Origin: Acidobacteriota bacterium
GTDB lineage: Bacteria > Acidobacteriota > Blastocatellia > RBC074
Assembly: GCA_018268995.1 (NCBI GenBank)
Contig: JAFDVL010000029.1
Coordinates: 62,001-126,000 of the forward strand
Reading direction: 5' to 3'
DNA: 64,000 bases
This document shows, piece after piece, positions 58,661 to 64,000 of this stretch (position 1 is its first letter; each line of letters starts with the position of its first letter). The notes below the pieces were generated by a model. That model worked only from the letters and a program-made list of their open reading frames with translations. It had not been told where the DNA came from and searched no databases. The position numbers and the translations under genes are program-made.

Positions 58661-60349
58661 ATGACTACCCAGAAAATTTACGATGCGGTCATTGTTGGTT
58701 CCGGTGCGGCAGGCGGAATGGCCGCGTATGTGCTGACTAAAGCCGGGATGGATGTACTTGTGCTTGAAGCCGGGCCGAAGCTGGATTTATACAAAGACTT
58801 CAAAACACATGCCTGGCCATACGAAGAACAATATCGGGGCCGAGTCTCGCCGCGCGATGCGCACAATTACAAGTACGGTTTTGCTGATGGCTACACGAGC
58901 CACATCTACGCGCGTCTGGATGAAAACCCATACACGACGCCGAACGGCAAGCCGTTTGACTGGGTGCGCGCACGTGCTGTAGGTGGGCGTACGCTGGTGT
59001 GGGGACGCGTTGCGCTCCGTCTGAGCGAGTTCGATTTTAAGGCTGCGAGCCATGATGGCTACGGCGATGACTGGCCGATTTCGTATGCGGATTTACGGCC
59101 TTATTATGATGAAGTTGATCGCTTGATTGGCGTGATGGGAACGAATGAAGGCTTGCCGCAATTACCGGATGGTATTTTTCAAAAGCCACAACCGATGCTG
59201 TGCGGCGAAAAGATTTTGCAGCGCGGCGTCGAGAAAACAGGGCGGCGATTAATTCCAACGCGGGCTGGCGTCATCAGCGAAAAGCTCAAGCACAACAAAT
59301 ACCGCTCGGCCTGTCATTATTGCGGCACGTGTGGACGTGGCTGCGATGTAGGGGCGATGTTCAACTCTCCGACTGGCTTGCTTGCGCCTGCGAATGACAC
59401 AGGAAAATTGACACTCCGTGCGGATGCTGTTGTGCGCGAAGTCCTGCTTGATCCAAAGACTGGCAAAGTCAAAGGCGTGTCATTTGTAGATCGCACATCC
59501 AAGAAAGATTACGAAGCTTTGGGCAAGGTCGTGATTCTTGGCGCTTCTACGCTTGAATCCACACGCATTTTGCTGAATTCAAAATCGCGCATTTATCCAA
59601 CCGGGTTGGCAAATTCCAGTGGAGTGCTGGGGCAGTATTTGCACGATCATACGTGGGGTGTGGGCTTTACCGGATTAGCGAAAAATCTGAAGGGACGCGA
59701 AATCATCAATGAAGACGGGCGTCCGCAAGGCACTTACATCCCCGCCTTCCGCAATTTGGATCAAGCCTCAAGACAACAAAAATACATTCGCCGCTTTGGC
59801 TATCAGGCTGGCAGTGGCGCTGGAATTTTTCCCGGACACGCGAAAACTACGCCGGGATTTGGCACAGACTTCAAAACCGAAGTGCGTGCCTTACATCCGG
59901 CGTTTGTGCGGATGAGCGCTTTTGGCGAAGTGCTCGCGCGCAAGGAAAATCACGTCAGTATTGATCCGAAGGTGAAAGATGCGTGGGGAATTCCGACGCT
60001 GAAAATTGACATTGCCTATGGCGACAACGAACGGGAACTGACGAAAGATGCGATTGAATGTGCTCACGAAATGTTTGAAGCCGCAGGCATCGAACTGATT
60101 TCTGAAAACCGCGAAATGTATCTGCCCGGCCACAGCATTCACGAAGTTGGCACCGCACGCATGGGCAATGATCCCAGGACTTCTGTCCTGAATAAGTTCA
60201 ATCAAGCGCACGACATCAAAAATTTGTTTGTTGTGGACGGAAGCTGTTTTGTTTCCAGTGGCTGTGTAAATCCAACGCTGACGATTCTGGCCCTGGCTAT
60301 GCGCGCGAGCGAATATTTAATTGAGCAGTACAAACGCGGCGACGTGTAA
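58661..60349 (+). CDS. GMC-family oxidoreductase with Cys cluster
   Basis: A 562-residue flavoenzyme. The FAD Rossmann motif is AVIVGSGAAGGMAAY near residue 9. ARAVGGRTLVWGRVALRLS near 108 is the second GMC region, and VVILGASTLESTRILLNS near 293 the later FAD segment. The C-terminus has GHSIHEVGTARMGND (substrate-loop His) and VVDGSCFVSSGCVNPTLTIL, typical of the gluconate/sorbitol dehydrogenase branch. CHYCGTCGRGCDVGAMF near 218 is Cys-rich, at the place where FAD glucose dehydrogenases carry a 3Fe-4S cluster, so electron transfer to another protein is likely. AGAGGA precedes the ATG. No gamma subunit or cytochrome gene is adjacent. Confidence 0.87.
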   Translation: MTTQKIYDAVIVGSGAAGGMAAYVLTKAGMDVLVLEAGPKLDLYKDFKTHAWPYEEQYRGRVSPRDAHNYKYGFADGYTSHIYARLDENPYTTPNGKPFDWVRARAVGGRTLVWGRVALRLSEFDFKAASHDGYGDDWPISYADLRPYYDEVDRLIGVMGTNEGLPQLPDGIFQKPQPMLCGEKILQRGVEKTGRRLIPTRAGVISEKLKHNKYRSACHYCGTCGRGCDVGAMFNSPTGLLAPANDTGKLTLRADAVVREVLLDPKTGKVKGVSFVDRTSKKDYEALGKVVILGASTLESTRILLNSKSRIYPTGLANSSGVLGQYLHDHTWGVGFTGLAKNLKGREIINEDGRPQGTYIPAFRNLDQASRQQKYIRRFGYQAGSGAGIFPGHAKTTPGFGTDFKTEVRALHPAFVRMSAFGEVLARKENHVSIDPKVKDAWGIPTLKIDIAYGDNERELTKDAIECAHEMFEAAGIELISENREMYLPGHSIHEVGTARMGNDPRTSVLNKFNQAHDIKNLFVVDGSCFVSSGCVNPTLTILALAMRASEYLIEQYKRGDV

Positions 60350-60626
60350 GGGCAGCGTATTTCCCCTTTTCCCAAAATCCACGCCAAGAAAAGCTTTTGG
60401 GCAAATTCTCTGACGGCGTAACCTGTTCTTCACAGGGAATTTGCTCCGAACCTGATTTGCTTACCTGATTTTTAACTTGTATCCAAGGCGCGAGACTGGT
60501 CTAATAGCGCCTTACTTTCGCGCCCCTCCTGTTGGTCCCAGCGGCTCCAACTCTATCAGCTCTAAAACCCTTCCTAAATCCGAAGCGAAGTTAGCGGCCC
60601 TTACGCTTCCAAACTTGTGAGGCATT
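60350..60626. other. Intergenic region before the TonB receptor
   Basis: 277 bp without a gene. TTGCTT (60457-60462) and TATCCA (60480-60485) with a 17-nt spacer could be a weak sigma-70 promoter, but the -10 is poor. Confidence 0.35.
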
Positions 60627-63600
60627 ATGAAACCATTCCAGAAATTTCCAGTTTTCCTCAACCTCTGCTTATTTCTTCTCTTAACCGCAACAAATATTTT
60701 TGCACAAGCTACGGGCGGACGTGCCAGCGGCACCGTGACGGATACGACAAATGCAGCGATCCCGAACGCTACCGTTACGCTGGTGAATGACGCCACGGGG
60801 CAAACGTTGACCGCTCAAACAACATCTGCTGGTGCTTTCAATTTTCCGAATTTGCCGGTAGGCAGTTATATGATGAAAATCACAGCGGATGGCTTTAAGG
60901 CATCCAAAAGCGAAGTGCTGGTGGTGCTGAATCAGGAATCCGCCATCAGTGTTTCTCTGCAACCTGGCAATGTGACCGATCAGGTTGACATCACTGCTGC
61001 AAGCGATCCGCAAATTCAAACGGATAATTCTCAATTGGCCAACACCTACAATTCCCGCCAATCGCTTGAATTACCAATTTTCAATAATCCCTACAGCTTA
61101 TCTTTGCTGTCACCCAATGTGGTTGGCACCGCGACAGGTGTCGTCGGAGCTGGCGGCACCATCGGTGGCATGCGTCCGCGTGGCAACAGCTTCAATATTG
61201 ATGGTGTCAACAATGACGACCCAAGTGTGACCGGGCCATCCACCAAATTGATTCTGGATGCGATTCAGGAATTCACGGTGCTGGCCAACAATTTCAATGC
61301 TGAATTTGGTTCTACGGCAGGTGGTCAGTTCAATACGATCACGATGTCTGGCACCAACACACCGCACGGCTCGCTGTTCAGCTATATGCAGAACGAAGGA
61401 TTGAATGCGCGCAACAGTGCGGCGACACGCCCGTACTTCCGCAATCATCGCTTTGGCGGGACGCTGGGCTTTCCTGTCATCAAAGACAAATTGTTTTTCT
61501 TCGGGGCCTATCAATATGATCGTGTGAAGCAAAGCGCGGTGACTTCGACCTATCTGGCCCCAACGCAGGCGGGCTTGCAACAAATTTCGACCCTGAGTGG
61601 CGTGAGTCCTTATGTAATGAATGCGCTCCAGGAAAATTTAGCCTTAGCTCCGGTTGCCAGCACTACCCGCACTGTGCTCGGAACGGCAGGAATTCCTTTT
61701 GGCAATGTTTCGTTGAGCGTTCCTTCAGGTTCGCGTGAGCATTTGATGCAAACCAACATTGACCATCTGCCGAATGACAAAAATCAATTCCGTTATCGCT
61801 TCAGCTTTGAGCGTCGTCGCGCCGAACAGCCGGGTGGTGGCAATGCCAAATTCAATAATTTGCAGGCGTATGACAGCCGCCTGTTTTCTGCCACCTGGGT
61901 ACGTGTTTTCAGCCCAACGGTGGTAAATGATGCGCGTATTGCCTATCGCCGCATCGGAGAAAATTACCCAATCAAAAACACGGGCGTCAGCAACGTTCCC
62001 AATTTGATCGTGACGGATTTGAATTTGAATTTCGGGCCAAATCCTGTGTTGCCGCAGGGCGCACCTGCCAACAGCAGTTATCAGCTGGCTGATGCACTGA
62101 GCTGGATGAAAGGCAAGCACACGTTCAAGTTTGGCGCGGATCTGAAGCGTCAGATTTACACGCAGCGGTTCTTGCAATTTGCGCGTGGATATTACGACTA
62201 CACGAGCTTCGATCAACTGTTGCTCGATCAATCACCGAACAGTAATTCATCCTTCCGCAGCACGGGCAGTGATGGCTTTACGGGCAATCAATTCAAGTAT
62301 GGATTCTTTGGCCAGGACGATTGGAAAGTGACGCCAAATCTGACCTTCAACCTGGGAGTGCGTTACGAATATTCGACCTTACCACGTGATTTGGCGGTGC
62401 AGGAATTGAACGCGATTGCCAGTGTGCCGGGCGTGATTGAATTCAGAAAGCCGCGCACAGACAAAAACAATTGGGCACCGCGCGTCGGTTTTGCCTATTC
62501 ACCGGAATTCAATAGCCGCGTTGGCAAATGGTTGACGGGCGGACGTGGACAAAGTGCGATTCGTGCGAATTTCGGCATGAGCTATTACGAGAATTTTTAT
62601 AACCTCGTGTTGACTTCACTGCCGCCGCAATTCCAACAAACCTTGACGCCAGCATTGGCAAATTCTGTTTTCGGTCTTGATCCGCTGCGTCCATTTTTGC
62701 AAAGCGGTGGCATTCCGAATCAACTGATGCCATTGACGGATGCGGCTTCAGCGCGTTCATTGACGAATGCTTTTATTCCTGATCAGGTTTCGCCGCTGGC
62801 TATGTCCTGGTCGCTTTCCTATCAACGCGAACTCGCGCCAAAGATGGTGATGGAAATTCGTTATTTGGGGACGCGCGGTCGGAGCCTGCCCGTGCAAACA
62901 CGCCTGAATGCGCCTGCTGTTGTGAATAGTGCAATGGTGATTCCAACGTTCCTCACGACCCCGGATGTCAGCCAGCTTGCGGGCTTGCCGACCTTGGGCG
63001 ATGTACGTGCAACGCCTGGCGTCAATGCGCGTCCGTTGGCGGCGAATGGGTTCTCCACAAATCTGACTTCCTATCAATTCGCGGGGTCTTCGCAATACGA
63101 TGCCGCATCCATCAGCGTGACACGCCAGTTCACGCAAGGGCTGGCTTTCAACTGGGCCTACACCTGGAGCACAACGATTGATGATTCGACCGTCGAATTG
63201 AACAGCAGCGCGATCAATCCACGTCGCCCGCAGGATTTCTTCAACCTGCGTGCAGATCGTGCCCGCTCGGCGTTAGATATTCCGCATCGCCTGGCGATGT
63301 CGTTCAATTACGACCTGGCCTACTTTGAAGCGGCGGATAACAAAGTAGTACGGCAGGCGTTTGGCGGCTGGCAATTGCACGGTATTTTCCAGGCACAATC
63401 CGGTCAGCCAATCACGGTGTTGTCCAACGTAGACACGAATTTCAATCGTGATTCCGCCGGAGACCGTACGATTTTCAATCCGGCAGGGTTGTCAGGTTCT
63501 TCAATCGGGGTCACTCCGATCAATGCCCTGGGACAAGCTGTGGCAATGGGCAACAACGCTACGGTGGCGTATGTCGCAAACAATCCGAATGCGCAATACA

Positions 63601-63893
63601 TCGTGGCTGGATTGGGCGCGCGTGCAACGGCGGGGCGCAACACGCTTCGCACCAATGGTTACAATCGCACCGATTTGAATCTGACCAAGCTCTTCCGCTT
63701 TGGCGAGCGCGGACAGCATTTCCGTATCGGCGCAGAATTCTTTGATGTGTTCAATCAGCAACCGCGCACCGTGGCGGGGATTGGGGCATTGACAACCGCA
63801 TTTGCTACGGCGGGCAACACGTTCTTCAATAATTACAATTTTGGGACGTATACAGGCCGCCAGATTCAATTGCGCGCCAAGCTTGTGTTCTAA
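60627..63893 (+). CDS. Oar-like TonB-dependent receptor
   Basis: A 1,088-residue outer-membrane protein. The signal peptide (FLNLCLFLLLTATNIFAQ) is followed by a carboxypeptidase-regulatory-like domain (about 30-115), read as ASGTVTDTTNAAIPNATVTL, SAGAFNFPNLPVGSYMMKI and NQESAISVSLQPGNV. Next comes a plug-like region with GGTIGGMRPRGNSFNIDGVN near 175 and then a large beta-barrel ending IQLRAKLVF, where a terminal Phe is typical of outer-membrane proteins. NNDDP and NNFNAEFGSTAGG in the plug are typical of the acidobacterial Oar group. GAGG lies before the ATG. It takes up or secretes an unknown large ligand with TonB energy. No partner gene is adjacent. Confidence 0.9.
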   Translation: MKPFQKFPVFLNLCLFLLLTATNIFAQATGGRASGTVTDTTNAAIPNATVTLVNDATGQTLTAQTTSAGAFNFPNLPVGSYMMKITADGFKASKSEVLVVLNQESAISVSLQPGNVTDQVDITAASDPQIQTDNSQLANTYNSRQSLELPIFNNPYSLSLLSPNVVGTATGVVGAGGTIGGMRPRGNSFNIDGVNNDDPSVTGPSTKLILDAIQEFTVLANNFNAEFGSTAGGQFNTITMSGTNTPHGSLFSYMQNEGLNARNSAATRPYFRNHRFGGTLGFPVIKDKLFFFGAYQYDRVKQSAVTSTYLAPTQAGLQQISTLSGVSPYVMNALQENLALAPVASTTRTVLGTAGIPFGNVSLSVPSGSREHLMQTNIDHLPNDKNQFRYRFSFERRRAEQPGGGNAKFNNLQAYDSRLFSATWVRVFSPTVVNDARIAYRRIGENYPIKNTGVSNVPNLIVTDLNLNFGPNPVLPQGAPANSSYQLADALSWMKGKHTFKFGADLKRQIYTQRFLQFARGYYDYTSFDQLLLDQSPNSNSSFRSTGSDGFTGNQFKYGFFGQDDWKVTPNLTFNLGVRYEYSTLPRDLAVQELNAIASVPGVIEFRKPRTDKNNWAPRVGFAYSPEFNSRVGKWLTGGRGQSAIRANFGMSYYENFYNLVLTSLPPQFQQTLTPALANSVFGLDPLRPFLQSGGIPNQLMPLTDAASARSLTNAFIPDQVSPLAMSWSLSYQRELAPKMVMEIRYLGTRGRSLPVQTRLNAPAVVNSAMVIPTFLTTPDVSQLAGLPTLGDVRATPGVNARPLAANGFSTNLTSYQFAGSSQYDAASISVTRQFTQGLAFNWAYTWSTTIDDSTVELNSSAINPRRPQDFFNLRADRARSALDIPHRLAMSFNYDLAYFEAADNKVVRQAFGGWQLHGIFQAQSGQPITVLSNVDTNFNRDSAGDRTIFNPAGLSGSSIGVTPINALGQAVAMGNNATVAYVANNPNAQYIVAGLGARATAGRNTLRTNGYNRTDLNLTKLFRFGERGQHFRIGAEFFDVFNQQPRTVAGIGALTTAFATAGNTFFNNYNFGTYTGRQIQLRAKLVF

Positions 63894-63973
63894 ATCTTAA
63901 CCACGATTGGCAGGGAGCCTGCAATCCAGCATAAGACGCTCCTTGCCAGTCGCGGTACTGATTGTGATCTTCC

Positions 63974-64000
63974 AGAGCCAGTGTCCTCAGCACTGGCTCT
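63974..64000 (+). terminator. Hairpin after the TonB receptor
   Basis: AGAGCCAGTG and CACTGGCTCT are perfect 10-bp arms around a 7-nt loop at the window edge, so a following T run cannot be seen. A weaker stem (TGGCAGGGAGC near 63908 with GCTCCTTGCCA near 63938) precedes it. Confidence 0.6.

Noticed and set aside
60457..60485. Sigma-70 promoter before the TonB receptor
   Set aside because: The -10 box is weak (TATCCA), so I mention it only within the intergenic entry and do not call a promoter.

Overview
The window looks like a chromosomal segment of an Acidobacteriota-type bacterium, perhaps class Blastocatellia. GC is moderate (about half, judged by eye). There is a very large Oar-like TonB receptor with an N-terminal carboxypeptidase-regulatory domain, many secreted beta-propeller, PKD and PA14 proteins, and short dispersed palindromes and heptamer repeats. 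The taxonomic call is inference. I saw no rRNA, tRNA, CRISPR array, insertion sequence or phage gene.

Layout. (1) 0-10.6 kb, small metabolic units: a D-amino-acid PLP enzyme, OsmC, D-aminoacyl-tRNA deacylase, a secreted protein of unknown function, an S15/CocE-type hydrolase, an enoyl-CoA hydratase, two SDR oxidoreductases, an amidohydrolase and a kelch protein. This stretch carries six copies of a 24-nt palindrome. Three of them sit exactly 17 nt before a start codon. (2) 10.6-46.3 kb, a co-directional minus-strand run of 17 genes combining a Wzx/Wzy-type exopolysaccharide pathway with three nonribosomal peptide synthetases. The polysaccharide part has two Wzz/GumC-like proteins, a degenerate BY-kinase-like ATPase, an initiating phosphoglycosyltransferase, a Wzy/ligase, two GT4 glycosyltransferases and a flippase. 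The NRPS part has A-T-TE, C-A-T-TE and A-T-C-A-T-C-T proteins plus a Sfp-type phosphopantetheinyl transferase. Interspersed are a PAP2 phosphatase, a lipoprotein propeller, a LamG-metallophosphoesterase and two paralogous PQQ sugar dehydrogenase-PKD-PA14 proteins. (3) 46.3-53 kb: an intergenic region with a sigma-54-like element and a terminator, then myo-inositol oxygenase, two MacB/FtsX-type permeases, a REC-HD-GYP response regulator and a 7Fe-type ferredoxin. (4) 53-64 kb: an ABC exporter pair, a membrane-anchored metallophosphoesterase, a secernin-like C69 peptidase, a 2OG-Fe(II) oxygenase, a GMC oxidoreductase with a Cys cluster, and the TonB receptor.

How it may work. The central cluster has every class of part needed to build and export a lipid-linked polysaccharide and, in the same operon, to build and prime a peptide. 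The obvious hypothesis is a peptide-decorated or co-secreted extracellular polymer. Adenylation codes read from the sequence give one ornithine-like domain, one aliphatic-like domain, one unassigned domain and one that lacks the amino-group-binding Asp. All four adenylation domains carry heptanucleotide tandem repeats at the same loop, which points to internal duplication of a repeat-invaded ancestor.
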